Shown here: positions 1 through 11,939 of the stretch, piece after piece
How the letters are laid out: the number at the start of each line of letters is the position of its first letter
How positions within the stretch are numbered: the stretch's first letter is position 1
From: Sclerotiophoma versabilis
Lineage: Eukaryota > Ascomycota > Dothideomycetes > Pleosporales > Didymellaceae
Direction: 5' to 3'
Assembly: GCA_012274445.1 (NCBI GenBank)
Contig: JAAROD010000014.1
Location: forward strand, 1,047,001 to 1,111,000
Length of the DNA stretch: 64,000 nucleotides
The notes under the pieces: generated by a model
Databases searched by the model: none
What the model was told of the DNA's origin: nothing
The model's input: only the letters and a program-made list of their open reading frames with translations
Position numbers and translations under genes: made by a program

Positions 1-1872
1 TCCTCCAAACCGACCATACGAAGGCTACACACAAGGCTATTGGTACGCCGTTGCTGCCGCCGTCTTCTACTTCCTCTGTTCTGTGCTCCTGATGGTCAAC
101 ATGCTCGGCTACTATCTCGGCCATTACCCGGACCACTTCGCCCTGAGCGATAGCCAACGCACACTGATCTTACAGACCATGTTCTTCTTCATCTGGATCG
201 CTGGTGGAGCAGCTATATATTCGAGAATACAGAAAGATGCTGGTCAGACTCAGTGGACTTTTCCGAATGCGCTGTATTTGTGAGTCTTGCTTCTTCTTGC
301 CGGACCAGAACTGACTATCTCCAGCTGCTACGTCACGATTCTGACGGTGGGTGAGTAGACGATAATCAAGCCTGACTTGAAAGTGTGCTGACCATTCCAG
401 GATTTGGAGACCTGGTTCCTACCACAGATTTGGGTCGAGGGATACTCTTTCCTTATTCTGTAGGTGGCATCATCACGCTCGGACTTATCGTCTCCTCCCT
501 GTATCGCGCAGCCCGGGAGCTGGGCGAAGATCACATTGTCCAGAAAGACCTCATGCGCAGACGCGAGAAGGCTCTCCGATTAACGACAACGAATTCTGAA
601 GACTACAGATACCGCCAGCGCCAACTGGTTCGGCGAGGTACGTTGGGCAAACTGAAGATCAGCGCGCCTTCACAGCCGAGACCGTATCGCACTGCAATGG
701 ACAACGGCGCGCAACACTCGTCAACGCCCTCCCCCAACTTACGCGTACCACTAAGATTCGACCCCAGGCCCCGTCTACTTCTGCTTAAGGAGGAGAAGGA
801 TCGTTTTGAAGCAATGCGCAGAATCCAGGCTGATAGCAAGAGATTCAAGAAGTGGATGGCTCTCTTTTGGTCAGTCACCACATTTCTGATCTTGTGGTGT
901 GTAGGAGCCGTCGTATTCTGGCAAACAGAACAAGATACACAGGGCATGACCTACTTCCAGGCCTTGTACTTTTGGTATGTCTTGCGAGCTTGACTGCTGC
1001 TGCGAACTAACCCCTCCAGCTACATCTCCCTGCTGACAATCGGCTACGGAGACTTATCACCTAAGTCAAATCCTGGCCGCTGTTTTTTCGTCATTTGGAG
1101 CCTCATCTCGGTACCGACCATGACAATTTTAGTGTCCGATCTGGGAGACACTGTAGTTGCAAAGTTCAAGAGGTGGAGCGACGTCGTGGCGGATTTTACA
1201 GTCCTCCCCAAACAAGGCATGTGGCAACCGTTTGTGGAGAAGAACCCCTGGCTGCAAAGGCGCATCCGGGACCACAAAGCCAAACGACGTATTAGAGAAG
1301 GTTTCGAAACAGCGGACCCAGAGGCTGGAAGCGAAGCTCACGACGAGGATGCGGAAGATGCTGCCGACGCAATACAAGTAACGACTCCCAACATCACAAG
1401 CCTAGCGGAGGAAGCAGAAACAGATCTCACCCAAGCGCCCACTCGCGCTTCTCTATCCCGCCGACTTGCTCTCAGCATCAAGAAAGTGTCTTCTGACCTC
1501 CGTCTTGAAAAGCCAAAACGATACTCGTACGAAGAATGGGTCGAGTTCACCCGACTCATCAGATACACCAAGCCCAGACGTCTCAACAGGGCACTGGGAA
1601 CGACACTCACAAACGAGAGTGAGGATGAAGAAGGACTGGTAAACTGGGACTGGCTTGGCGAACACAGCCCGATGGTAGCCGGCGTGACTGAGAGCGAGTG
1701 GCTCCTCGAGCGCCTAGTCGAGAGCTTGATCCGGCTGGAGAAGAGGAGAGAAATTGCGTGCGACCACGGGAATATTGGTGAGATGAGGGACATGGAAGTC
1801 CGGCTTTCAATGTCGACGCTGAACAGCTGTGACCACAACGCAACCACCACAAGCCCAATTCATCCAGAATGA
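1..1872 (+). CDS. Two-pore outward-rectifier potassium channel, TOK type (5' end outside window)
   Basis: Partial K+ channel of the fungal TOK1 family, expected in the plasma membrane. The reading frame is open from base 2. Splicing out 280-324, 351-400 and 975-1019 (all GT-AG) gives a continuous protein ending at the TGA at 1870-1872. Two selectivity filters are visible. Pore 1 reads TILTVGFGDLVPTT and is split by the second intron; pore 2 reads LLTIGYGDLSP, just after the third intron. Hydrophobic helices surround both pores. The long hydrophilic C-terminal tail (after about 1150) is rich in acidic and basic residues, as in fungal TOK channels. Two pores in one chain, rather than one, separate it from Shaker-like channels. 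The N-terminus and first helices lie upstream of the window. Confidence 0.9.
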
Positions 1873-2357
1873 ACGCCGGGTTTATTTGGCGATTGAGTAA
1901 CTATGAATGTTAGAGTATTGTTAGTAACTATTTCATTATTATTTACCATTCAGATCAGATCACCTCACCTCACCACCAGTCTGCGCGTGCTCACATACGC
2001 CTGCTCACCCTGCATAGCCCGTCAGCCCATCTAGAAGTTCCCCCCCTACCATCACCATCACATATCAATCACCCACCGCATTGTATCGGGTTATGCAGAC
2101 AAAATGCAGAAACGGACATGTGTGTTTGAAGGACTCAAATCCCATACCGCGCTTTTATATATATATATATTCGTCGCTCTACAATCCAACTCGTCTGTAT
2201 GTGAGTCGTGTCCGTTTTGGAAATTATGCATAGTGATTGGGATTGGGATTGGGATTGGGATTGAAGTGTTAAATTAAACTAAATTACTAACTTTTTATAT
2301 TATATAGAAGAGAAAGAGTGCTTTCTTGTATGTATGTAGTATACGGACAAATTTCTT

Positions 2358-2390
<33 letters not shown>

Positions 2391-2961
2391 CCATTTATAA
2401 TCACAATATATCAGATCAGAATAAAGTCGGAGTAGTAGTTGGTAGATCTTTGACGATTATCTTTAATGGATGTCTTTGATGAATATCTTTAACAATAGGT
2501 CATCATCGTACCTTACCCGATTCGAACCTGTTATTTCTACAGTAGTACAAGCTTTCATTACTTGTCTTTTTACTTCATAGACTGACCTGCCTGCCTGCCT
2601 GCCTGCCTGCTTTTGAAGTGGTCGCTTAGCTTTTTCTTAGCAGCTCTCTGTTTGCTAATTGTTTACTTCTCTTCGATCGATTTCGTTACTATCTTGTTAT
2701 ATTTTATCCGTGTAGTGTTAGCCTTGTAGTCTTGATGCGATACAGAAAAGACTGGCTATGTATCTTGAAACTAGTAGGCACAAGGAGGCAAACGGTTCAA
2801 AAGTGCGTTGCAAGACTCGGAACATCATCATCGTACATATGAGCAAGAGTAAGACAATTGAGACGGATTGAGTGTTGTATTCTTATCAACCAGCTAGCCA
2901 CGATCTTCCATCGTAGACGTCCACACTGGTATGGGATCACTCGAACCGGACCCTTGATGGT
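1873..2961. other. Intergenic region with microsatellites
   Basis: This is the shared 3' region of two convergent genes, with no credible gene. It holds a TA run near 2156-2170, about five head-to-tail GATTGG units near 2235-2264, an uninterrupted run of 30 T at 2361-2390, and CCTG tandem units at about 2586-2610. Confidence 0.7.
2361..2390. repeat. Poly-T tract, 30 bases
   Basis: An uninterrupted T homopolymer lies in the intergenic region. Read on the minus strand it is a poly-A, downstream of the transporter stop. It could be a retroposon tail remnant or simple slippage; no flanking element or target duplication was recognised. Confidence 0.8.
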
Positions 2962-5008
2962 CTACATCTCACCTCTCTTGTTCGATGGAACGGACTCAAC
3001 ATGCTCAATACCTATATGCTTTTCCTTGATGGGATCCAGCCCCTTGCCTCTCGCAGCCTCATCCTCATCAACGAAGAGAGGTCTGCCAGTGACCTGTGCC
3101 CACACAGCCTTGTGCATAGGCTTGAGGAACAGGGCGTCCATTTCTTCGAGCGTAATACCTTTGGTCTCTGGCACGAAGAAGAAACTCCACACGCCCATGG
3201 CGACAAGAATGGATGCGAAGAAGAAGTAAGCGCCATACCCGAGATCGCTGATCATGTAGGGCGTGCTTCTTGCGATGATAAAGGAGCCGAGCCAGGTGTC
3301 CGCGGTCGTAATTGAGACGCACAGCATGCGGATGTCGAGTGGGAAGATCTCAGATGCATATGTCCACGTAATTCCTGCCTAGTTTTAGTGCTAAGTCTCT
3401 TGTATAGAAGTATAGTTTGGGCATACCTTGCCATGTGGCGCAGATGATAAATGCATTGACGTACACACACACCATAGCCAGGTAGCCCCAGCCGTCGCGG
3501 TTAACGGCGCCGGCTGCTGCGGCAGCGGCAGGGTCGGCTTTCATAACATAACCGCCGATGTACCACATGGGGATGCAGCCAAGTGCGGCGCCCCATATAA
3601 GGCCCTTGCGGCGACCGACGCGCTCGACGACGACAAAGGTGAATGTGCACATGCCGAGAGTCTTTGCGATACCATAGAAGCCGGTGGAGAAAAGCTTGAG
3701 AGAGGTACCGGAGATACCGAGGGTTTCGAATATACGGGGAGCGTAATACGTGATGATGTTGACCTATTCGTGGTTAGTAAAATGAAGTGTCAACGTGGGT
3801 CATGCTGACTTACTCCGGTGAAGCTCTGCAAGAACATGAGAGCAAGCCCGATGGCCATGCGGTTTCGAACGCCCTTCTGGAAGAGCTTCTTGAATTGCGC
3901 CTTCTTGCTCATGCGGACCGTACTGCGCTCCTCTACCTGTGCTCGGATCTCGCTCATCTCGTGCTGAATATATGCGTGAGATGAGTCAAGATTACGAAGC
4001 TTCGTTAGAATCTTTTCAGCTCCCTCAAAGTTGTCACCACGGGCCAGCCAACCTGGGTCTGGTGAGCAAGGATGGTTGGCAATTTGATAGGTCTTGACTT
4101 ACGTGGAGACTCAGGGCACCAAGCAACACCGAGGAGAAGCAGGAGGCCGGGAATGAGCTGAATGGCGAGTGGGATAATCCACTGAGCTTGGCTGTTGACG
4201 TCGATGGTTCGATCGCAGGCATAGTTGATCCAAAAACCTAACATACCTCCACCTTGGGAAGCGATCTCGAAGATACCAATGAGTCGACCTCGAACAGACG
4301 GCGGAGCGATTTCGGCAATGTAAACGGGCACTGTCATGGACGATGCACCGATGCCTAAGCCTGCAATGGCTCGTCCACCGTAGATCATGTTGAGGTTACC
4401 CTGCGCTGCCGTCATCAATGTGCCTCCGAGGAGGAAGACCGATGAGGCGATAATCATCGTCTTCTTTCGACCGAGCTTTTCCGCTAGGGGAAAGGCAAAA
4501 AGCGCGCCAAAAAAGCACCCGGCCTAACAGTACTGGTCAGTGACTGCATCTATACAAAGCATGGCTATTCATACCTGGAAAGTAGAGACAATGTTGCCTT
4601 GAATCGTGTCACGCTGACTCTGAGGGATGTTGATAGTCCCAAAGTCGCGTCTGAACGAGTCAAGGGCCATGGTTCCGCCAATAACGGCGGTGTCGTAGCC
4701 CACTATTCGTGCTGTCAACACATTTCCTCCTTTTTGGTCAATATCAGGACGGTGACTTACTGGCTAGGGCCGACATAGAAGCAATACAGGCGATGACATG
4801 GAGGCGCCAGTTCCTCACCTCCGGAGGATCTAACGTGCCAGATGCATGAGTGGTAAAACAGCCCATTCCAGGGAGTACTTTTCAAAGGGGTATTCGAAGT
4901 AACGAAGTAGGGTTTTTCGGTTATGCAAAAGCGTTTGCGTAAAGAGCGAAGCTTGCGCGCAGAGGAGACGTAGGACGTAGTCCTCTTATAGCCATCTTTC
5001 GCAACCAT
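2962..5008 (-). CDS. MFS sugar/quinate-type transporter
   Basis: Twelve-helix sugar porter of the major facilitator superfamily. Seven exons join in frame: 5008-4879, 4829-4761, 4702-4575, 4523-4103, 4052-3814, 3763-3427 and 3374-2962, giving 578 residues. Visible family signatures are PPEVRNW just before helix 1, GYDTAVIGG in helix 1, the loop 2-3 motif around LAEKLGRKK, RAIAGLGIGASS, VPVYIAEIAPPSVRGRL after helix 4, WCPESPR in the central loop, FLQSFTGVNIITYYAP, and PETKG before the C-terminal tail. All six introns are short GT-AG. The ATG at 5008 is the most upstream in-frame start that joins cleanly to the PPEV exon. The exact substrate (hexose, quinate or other) cannot be read from sequence. 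Confidence 0.9.
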
Positions 5009-6711
5009 ACACCAATGTGCATGCCATACCAGTTCGGCCTCAGAAATACTACCCTCCACGATCGCCGAGTCATGCAACGTTGGATGAGGTGCACGAGGGT
5101 TACACATCGAGCCATGACCTGCCACTCACCTTCTACGTTCAGATAATGCCATTCGACTATCGCAAGAAACCTGGGGTTTAGCAGCTTGGCGGCTGACAGG
5201 GTGATGTCTTGACTGCATCTTGGCGAAAAGGAGAGATTGTGATTGGTGAGGAGAGGTCGAAGCATGCAGCAAGTGTCCTTGGCGGGCGGAACCGTTGTGC
5301 TGTCGAGTGTGGTGGAACTTAACAAGATCGGCAATTGCGCTACCCCGCGACGTCGGTGGCTAGCAAGTGCGGGGAAGACCGGTGGTAGACGGTGTGCCCG
5401 AAAGAGTATTCCTTTCAAACGACAAGGCGTGCTGCTCTTGACGACGATCTTTCACCAAACAATCTGCTTGCTATTCTCATGTGGTGACTTTTGCAGGTTT
5501 CTGGGTCTTGCGTTAGTCATTGACTTGAACAGATTCTAGGAATTTTGACTTGTAGTTTGATGTCGAGATCGTTATGCGCCGAACCTCTTGCTCAGGTCGG
5601 ACGCCCGATCCTCTATGAATCTGGCATGGCTGGCATGGCTGGCATGGCTGGCATGACCAAGGCCGTGGTTGCATCTCATGCCCGGGTTCCCTCGCATGAT
5701 GTATGTATCCCTCATCCTTGATAATACTCCTGTATTTTCCCAATGTTGCAACTTCAGATGTATGTACGAAAATGACCCGGGGCCTCAATCTCAAGCATCT
5801 AGATCTGTTAGCTTGGCAGCAATGGCCAGCAGCCAAGGAGTTGAGCGGGAGCTGAACTACATGCAGCGACTGCGCATGGCCGCGTAGTAAGCACGGCCGC
5901 GGATACGTTCTCCAGATTCTCCGCATTGATGGACTTGGCGACCTGCCTTCTGTATGATTGCCGCGTGGATGTTACTGCGGGATGCCCTCGGAAAGAGGCA
6001 CCTCGAGACGAAGCACGCGTTTTGAGCCTCATGCTGCGCCGCGCAAAAATTGATGAATAGCTCAAGAGCAGTTGTCTTTGCAAAAGCGCTTTTCAAAGCG
6101 TTCAGCTCATCTAGTATGCAATCAGTCAGCCAGTCGACGACAATTTTTAACCTGACGTAGAACTGTCTCTTACCCAACTATTGGTGAACTTGTCATCGTG
6201 GACTTGTGGATCTCCAAGATAGCTACCATTTTTGATGCGTCGATAGCCACGACTTGGCAATGCATGCGCTCCTTCGGCTACCGGAAACAGTAAGGACGGT
6301 GCATCCCACACACTCGGCAGCTGATCGAGCGTGGGTCAACTCCGGAGTTGACTATCTAATTCGAGATCGCTGAGAACTTCATCCCCGACATTGCTACTAG
6401 TGGTACCCCAGGTTTTGAAGCTCAGACGGATCCACTTAGTCTTCCACACAGACCCTGAGACAGTTGCTCGGTCCCATAAGCTTGTGACGTCTGTTGCTGT
6501 CAGTGAACACATACATGAGTTGGAAACTGTGTGTAAATCGAGTTCTGGTATTGTCTTTTCGTTAATCATTCGTTATGCATGTCCAGTTCAGTCGTATCCA
6601 GGGTATATTCCTCGTGCGCTCCATAACGCCGGTGCTAATAGCAAGGTCAAGGGAATTGCAAGCGCCCTCTCATCGACATCCTTAATATCGTAGTGAGACC
6701 CGAGGCATTGC
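5009..6711. other. Intergenic region, no supported gene
   Basis: Upstream region of the minus-strand transporter, reaching to the 3' end of the macro-domain gene. Short open frames on both strands lack recognisable domains and plausible splicing, so none is called. The only structure seen is a 9-bp tandem repeat at 5621-5655. Confidence 0.5.
5621..5655. repeat. 9-bp minisatellite CTGGCATGG
   Basis: Nearly four exact head-to-tail copies of CTGGCATGG lie in otherwise unremarkable intergenic sequence. Confidence 0.85.
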
Positions 6712-7746
6712 TCAGAGCTCAGCCTTGGGCTTCGTCTCATCTGCAACCTCCTTTTCGACAACAACAAATTCATCGTCTGACTCTTCGCCAATCTTCTGCT
6801 TCTTCTGCGAAGGTTGCTCGACATAATCGACATCCACAGGCTCATCGGTCGGAGCGTCAGGGAGCTGTGATAGAACCTCAGTCGTGGCTTCTGTGCCTTG
6901 TTCCTCCTCTTGCTCCTCCTCTGTGTCGTAATCGAGATCGTTTTCTGCCTTGGGATCGGTCCCTGATGCGGGAGGGAAGAACATACTATTCACATGTTAA
7001 TACACATTAAGAGATTGATCTGGTCCTGCTTACGGTATGTTCTCAAAGTATGCATCCTCGTCTTTCTGAAGGAAGTTACAGAAGATGACGCGGTCGAGCT
7101 CATCTGCTTTCTCCCCTTCCTCCAGAAACTTGCGCACAGTCTCCAATGCGACTAAGCTGGCTTCGCCGCTGGGATAGCCATATACGCCCGTACTCAATGC
7201 TGAGAACGCAATACTCTTACAGCCATTGTCGACAGCTAGCTGCAGACTAGTCCTGTAGCAGCCTGCCAGCAGTCTTGCTGCCTCGTCCTTATTCTTGTTC
7301 CAGTAGATTGGCCCAACAGCATGTATGATCTTGTCGGCGGGTAGATCATAGCCATCGGTGATCTTTGCGCTGCCAGTCTCGCAGCCACCGAGTGTGCCGC
7401 ACTCGTCCAAGAGCTCGGGGCCTGCTGCACAATGGATGGCACCGTCGACGCCGCCTCCACCGAGCAATGACGTATTCGCAGCGTTCACGATCGAGTCAAC
7501 GGCGAGGGTGGTGATATCTTGACGAATAACGCTGATTCTGTCGTTGAATATGGCGTTCGGCTTATATTCTGGGGTGCCGTCTGCGGCAGGTTCGATCTTC
7601 TTGAGCTTGTAGAGCAGTGTGAGCGTCGGAATCTCGTCGAGTGTTACAGACGACGTCATCTTGGACTGGCCGCCGAAGCCTTTGCTGGGTGGCTTTGCAA
7701 GGTAGTAGGCACTGGTCATTGCGCGTTTGGTGAGGAAACGAAACAT
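6712..7746 (-). CDS. Macro-domain protein (ADP-ribosyl hydrolase type)
   Basis: MacroD-like protein predicted to bind ADP-ribose or remove it from proteins or O-acetyl-ADP-ribose. The macro fold spans most of exon 1: DITTLAVDSIVNAANTSL with the conserved Asn pair, LLGGGGVDGAIHCAAG (nucleotide-binding Gly-rich loop), CETGSAKITDGYDLP, HAVGPIYW and FSALSTGVYGYP. Exon 1 ends at 7034, and a 48-bp GT-AG intron (6986-7033) joins it in frame to exon 2. Exon 2 is an acidic, low-complexity tail rich in Glu and Asp, with a Lys-rich nuclear-localisation-like patch (KKQKI). The frame extends upstream to an ATG at 7794. The chosen start (7746) and another at 7719 are equally possible; the basic N-terminus could target mitochondria. 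Confidence 0.87.
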
Positions 7747-8073
7747 GCAAATGTGAATGTCAAGGCACGGAAGCTGCAGTCGCGTGTTTAGCAATAGCTC
7801 GTGCGGGGCGGCGGCGGGACGGGTGGCCCCTGCGCAAGCTCTCTAGCGTATCCTCTTTCACTGTTGTTGCATGGCAATTGCATTGACGGCTAAGACGACT
7901 CAAAGAAAGCACGTTATTATTGCACTGATATCAGTCTGTATACCTGCATGCCAAACGCCAGTTATTTTCTCTCCAAAGCAAAGTTCACTGAACTACCTCT
8001 TCGTCGCCCTGAGCGGCGACCTACAGATTACCATTAGTTATGTCGCATGTGCTCTAGGAAAGTCAAACTCACT

Positions 8074-8400
8074 TCATTCCTCGAAGGCTTCTTCTCTTTT
8101 CTGTTCGCTTTCTTTCACGTTCTCGGCTTTAGCATCCCGCTTCCATTTATCGCGCCCATCGCAATACGTGTGAGTCGGTCTCTCTGTACACTTGCTGCTC
8201 CATCCAAGGTCATCGCATCCTCCACTCGTGTTGCACCAGTACACATCCCAGACACTACCTCCATCACCAAGAGCAGTAACTTGGGAGCAGTAGCCGCAAT
8301 AGAGACCAGGGTTCGATACCTTCTTGCATGCGCAAGGCTTCCCAGTGACACTGCTGGAGAGGACGCCCAGAGCAACGGCCAGAACGATAGAAGCTCGCAT
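8074..8400 (-). CDS. Small secreted cysteine-rich protein (effector candidate)
   Basis: Single-exon ORF of 108 residues. Residues 1-20 form a clear signal peptide ending VTG. The mature part carries eight cysteines (C23, C25, C35, C38, C56, C62, C71, C80) packed between residues 23 and 80, an even number suggesting four disulfides. It is followed by a charged Lys/Glu-rich tail. A Lys-Arg pair at 87-88 between the Cys-rich core and the tail could be a Kex2 cleavage site. Small size, secretion and disulfide density match fungal apoplastic effector or antimicrobial-type proteins. No named family is recognised and the function is unknown. Confidence 0.72.
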   Translation of the reverse strand: MRASIVLAVALGVLSSSVTGKPCACKKVSNPGLYCGYCSQVTALGDGGSVWDVYWCNTSGGCDDLGWSSKCTERPTHTYCDGRDKWKRDAKAENVKESEQKREEAFEE

Positions 8401-8983
8401 TGTTAAAAATTTTGTGATATAAGCTTGGGGTTATAGGAATGAAATGGTCAAGGGAGGCTTTCAGTACTGAGATGTGCTGGAAGGTGATCTTGAGAGCTTT
8501 TATATTCGCCTCTGGGGCAGCGTGGCACCATCCCCCAAATGCTCTGTGGGACCGTCGCCAATGCGAGAAGCTGAACTCTCGTATTCTTCGCATTTCTGTC
8601 CATAGTAAAAGCATGATGACACACCCGCCATTGCGGTAGCGTCTAAACGGTCCCCAAGGGCATGAGAGTATAGGGTCATGCGGGGTTTGGTATCACAGAG
8701 CTGAGAGCTTGGAACAAAAACATACTGATTTGGCCCTCGATGCAGGGTGAATCAATCAGCAGTACTATCTTATATCGATGAACAGGTTGTGAACGAGAAG
8801 CTGTGATGAAATTGATAATCTCTACATCTTATTCTATTCGAGTGGAACACGCCAGCGTGATGGCACGACGTTACATGGCTAGGAAACCCTGCGATTCCTG
8901 AAAGCACATCGGAGATGAGAGGCAAGGGCAATCGAAGAATGCCTCTCTGATCTACTAGAGCGTTGACCAGCGCTGTCACGCAC
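8401..8983. other. Intergenic region, nothing recognised
   Basis: Promoter side of the secreted-protein gene. No repeat, RNA gene or credible ORF was seen. Confidence 0.5.
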
Positions 8984-9106
8984 TTACACCATATCGCGGC
9001 TACCGCCGCAGCATAGCTCACTGCGGATGACCCAGAGAAGCATGGCCAATACTACGATCCCGCCAATAACCATACCAACGATGACACCGACAGGAAGCGA
9101 CTCCAT
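8984..9106 (-). CDS. Putative 40-residue single-pass membrane peptide
   Basis: ATG at 9106 and TAA at 8984 give 40 residues. A short acidic N-terminus is followed by one strongly hydrophobic helix (VGVIVGMVIGGIVVLAMLLWVI), then RSE and a Cys-Cys pair followed by GGSRD. The two cysteines beside the helix could be lipidated. Gly residues spaced four apart in the helix (G7, G11, G15) resemble GxxxG packing motifs. The ORF is short and unsupported by splicing evidence. It could also be the last exon of a longer gene, though none was found upstream. Confidence 0.35.
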   Translation of the reverse strand: MESLPVGVIVGMVIGGIVVLAMLLWVIRSELCCGGSRDMV

Positions 9107-9373
9107 CTTTCAAGTAGTGATTTGTGTAGGTGATGATGGCTAGATGAGTGTGTGGGTTGTTGGATTCTTCGTAGACCTTCTCAAATACGTAGGTTGCTTG
9201 TTGGAAAGGAGCAGAATGAATGTGAAAGTTTTTCTCAATTGAAGCAAAGGAACAGTATTATAGTTCAGTGGATGCAGAAGACAAAGGTCGTTGTTCAAAA
9301 TCATTGATCTACTCAGAACATTGAAGACTAACAATGGTGACCGTGACATTGTTCGTGTACTTGATTCGCAGCA

Positions 9374-11304
9374 TCACGATGCGCCACGAACATGTATGTC
9401 ATTTCCATTTGCATCAACGGCAGAAAAACAAACACCTCCCGTGCCTGCGGCATGTGCATCGGCAGAAATCCACTGCGAACGTGCGCTGGCGCATGCGCCG
9501 TGAGCTAGCAAGATTTCGACACACTCCTGATTCCTATCCCTGATCGCAATGTTTAGTGCTGTTAAACCCTCCGCTCCATGAGGCGCGTTTATGTCAATTC
9601 GCTTTTTGTTTGGCTCTTTGGAGTTGAGATCCAACAGGTGTGCAATGGCCATCGCAGAATCATGGTTGATGGCTAGTAACAGCGGGGTGCGGCCCCTACA
9701 TTCTTGGTTGATGTCTGCGTAGGGTGCCGGAAGCTCCATCATGTAAGGATCTTTGGATTGTACGGCGTACTAGAAGGGGCTCGGTAGATCCCTTTTAGGA
9801 CTTGAATAATCAATCGCGGCTGGATCGAATTTCGCAAAGAGCTCGACGAAGATTGCGACTATCGTAGAGTAGCCGTTGTAGACAGCGATGTGTAGCGGTA
9901 CTTTGTGTCTCCATATAATCATGAGGGTCTCGAGACTACACGTTTGACAGATTAGATCAACAAACATCTTGATGACCACAGGCTGTAGCTACGGCAAGAC
10001 AGGTCTGATCCTTGTCGTCGACTGCGCCCATGACATCGTCCCGAACTGCTGTTGGCGCTCTGCGTAGCATCTGAAATATGGTCGTTTCTCCTCTAGCAGC
10101 TGTGAGATGGAAGGCGAAAGGCGTAGATGAATGGCCGCCAAAGACTGCCCCTGTTGTTCCCTATGCAGCTTTTAGTAGTCGACGCAACGTTTGATAGTCG
10201 TCTGTACAACAGGCCAGATACCACTGATCGCGACCGAAGACATCCACTCGGATGTCTTCTGTGTCGATAATTAAACCGATCCAAAGGGAACAAAATCCCG
10301 CATCGATGGCTATCCCCAAGGCAGATCGTCCCAAGCAATCCGGGCGACCGTCTGTAAGGACATCGTCCCTAACCCCATAGGAGCTCAGGTATGAAGACCT
10401 GGTTCTCTAGCAAGTCGATACCAAGATCGTTAAGTTCGAGGAAAGAGTTTCTTATGTGCAGTTCATATTGACGTATGGTAATCGGCCACTCCGCCAGCAA
10501 CGTTTGCCTATACCTTCGCAGTTGATTGTAATCAATGACATAGTATGATAAATTCATAAGAGACCTGATCAACAGGACGTAAACTATACCGTTATGCCCA
10601 GATTCATGGTAGTGGGATATTGTTCTTATCATGTCAGATTCATCAAGGTGCTCTATCGCACGGTAGCTGGTAGCAGGTCAAAGGTAGCTGACAATATTTC
10701 AGGGCATGTGTACTGCACAATCATAGCTTGAAGTTCTCTGATCACGGCTTTGTAGACTCTGGCACGCGAGTAGAGTAGGTCAGGCAAGTGCTCCACGTCG
10801 ACGTTACTGTCGAGCCCTGCGACCAGTCCCTTTTGAACAGCCCAGAGTTCATCGAGTGCCATCTCGATCAAGCATTTAAAGCTTAGAAGGACGAGTCTAG
10901 TGCACTAGTTAATAGTGTCCTTTACAAAGTTTAGGAGCACCTACGCTTGATGAGTCCCAAACTTCGATATTGAGACGGCGACTCCTATTCCTGGAGCGCG
11001 ACGAACAGCCTCATCTGCCAAAATGCGTGGCCGCTTGCAATGATATTGTGTAAGCTGTGGTGCAGAGCATGGGAACCCTCTTTTGATACAGTTCTGGCAT
11101 CTTTCCCCTGGCCATACCCGTGTCTATGGTTCGCACCGGTGGTCTAAGTCTCCAATAAAGTATGGTTAGATTTTGTCTACGTACCTTGGCCTTTGCCTTC
11201 GGGTCTCGACACTGTTCACATTTTAAATAGTTGAGTCTGCGTGGCGTAGCCCTCTTGCGCGTGTTCGGCAGCTCAATATCAGCAGCTGCCACTGTAGACG
11301 CCAT
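9374..11304 (-). pseudogene. Degenerate Zn2Cys6 / ankyrin-repeat gene
   Basis: Minus-strand remnants read in order. The N-terminus (from ATG 11304) has a basic stretch and KCEQCRDPKAK, then WPGERCQNCIKRGFPCS, two halves of a Zn2Cys6-like cluster. A central segment follows (10871-10653 and 10632-10369, in different frames). Ankyrin-like units follow (DCLGRSALGIAIDAGF, VPLHIAVYNGYSTIVAIF, GRTPLLLAINHDSAMAIAHLL, EGLTALNIAIRDRNQECVEILLAHGA). At least four lesions break it: an in-frame TAG inside the zinc cluster, a one-base shift near 10640, a TAG near 10160 and a frameshift near 9970. Several stops could be CAG to TAG. A few lesions could be unrecognised introns, but not all. The combination of zinc cluster, helical region and ankyrins suggests a former regulatory protein. 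Confidence 0.65.
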
Positions 11305-11939
11305 GGGATCTTCGCAAGATCGAAAGACAAGAGCAAATAAGAACTTTAGTTACCAGACTGCTCTGTAAGTTGTTGCAATGATGATCAGAACCTCGTGTAG
11401 CAGCCTGTCCTTTGTCTGCATTGCTGAGAGCCTCGCAAAGGACCCGTGTGTTCTGTGCGCATTTGACAGTTGCGTCGCAAATCAAGAACCGAGATTGAGC
11501 TAACAGGGGCTCCTCCTATCAAAAACCGGTCGCATTGTTGAAAAATAAGGTGGCAGCTGCGGGCACATCTTGTGCATCATATCTGACATGCAGGCTGCGC
11601 CACGCTGCATTCTGACCAATTGTGCGTTAACGTGTTCGAACCAGCCTAAGTAGATCACAGTAGCCTGGCTAGATTTGGGAAAGTGCTAACGCGGACTTGA
11701 GAATCTGTCGCACTTGATGCACAACCGTTATGATGTTGCGTAGACAGAATGCCAATGTGTTTTTGTTCGAATCTCATCGCACTCGCAGTGCTGGGAGTGC
11801 CATTCCATCTCTTCGATTACTTCCCACCAGGGAGCTATGATACGTCTCCCGCTGTATACCAGATCGAGACATGACCGCATATTAACCAGATAAAAGACCA
11901 AACTCTCCCAGATGGCTATTGCAAGCTCAACACAAGGCC
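11305..11939. other. Intergenic region, nothing recognised
   Basis: No supported gene. An open frame on the minus strand (11728-11997) overlaps the next gene and has no domain, so it is treated as a shadow. Confidence 0.5.

Noticed and set aside
2230..2264. GATTGG repeats as an interstitial telomere
   Set aside because: The unit is not TTAGGG or a known fungal telomere variant, and only about five units are present; a plain microsatellite is more likely.
2490..2570. tRNA-like T-loop on the minus strand (GGTTCGAATC)
   Set aside because: No matching A box, anticodon arm or acceptor stem could be built around it.
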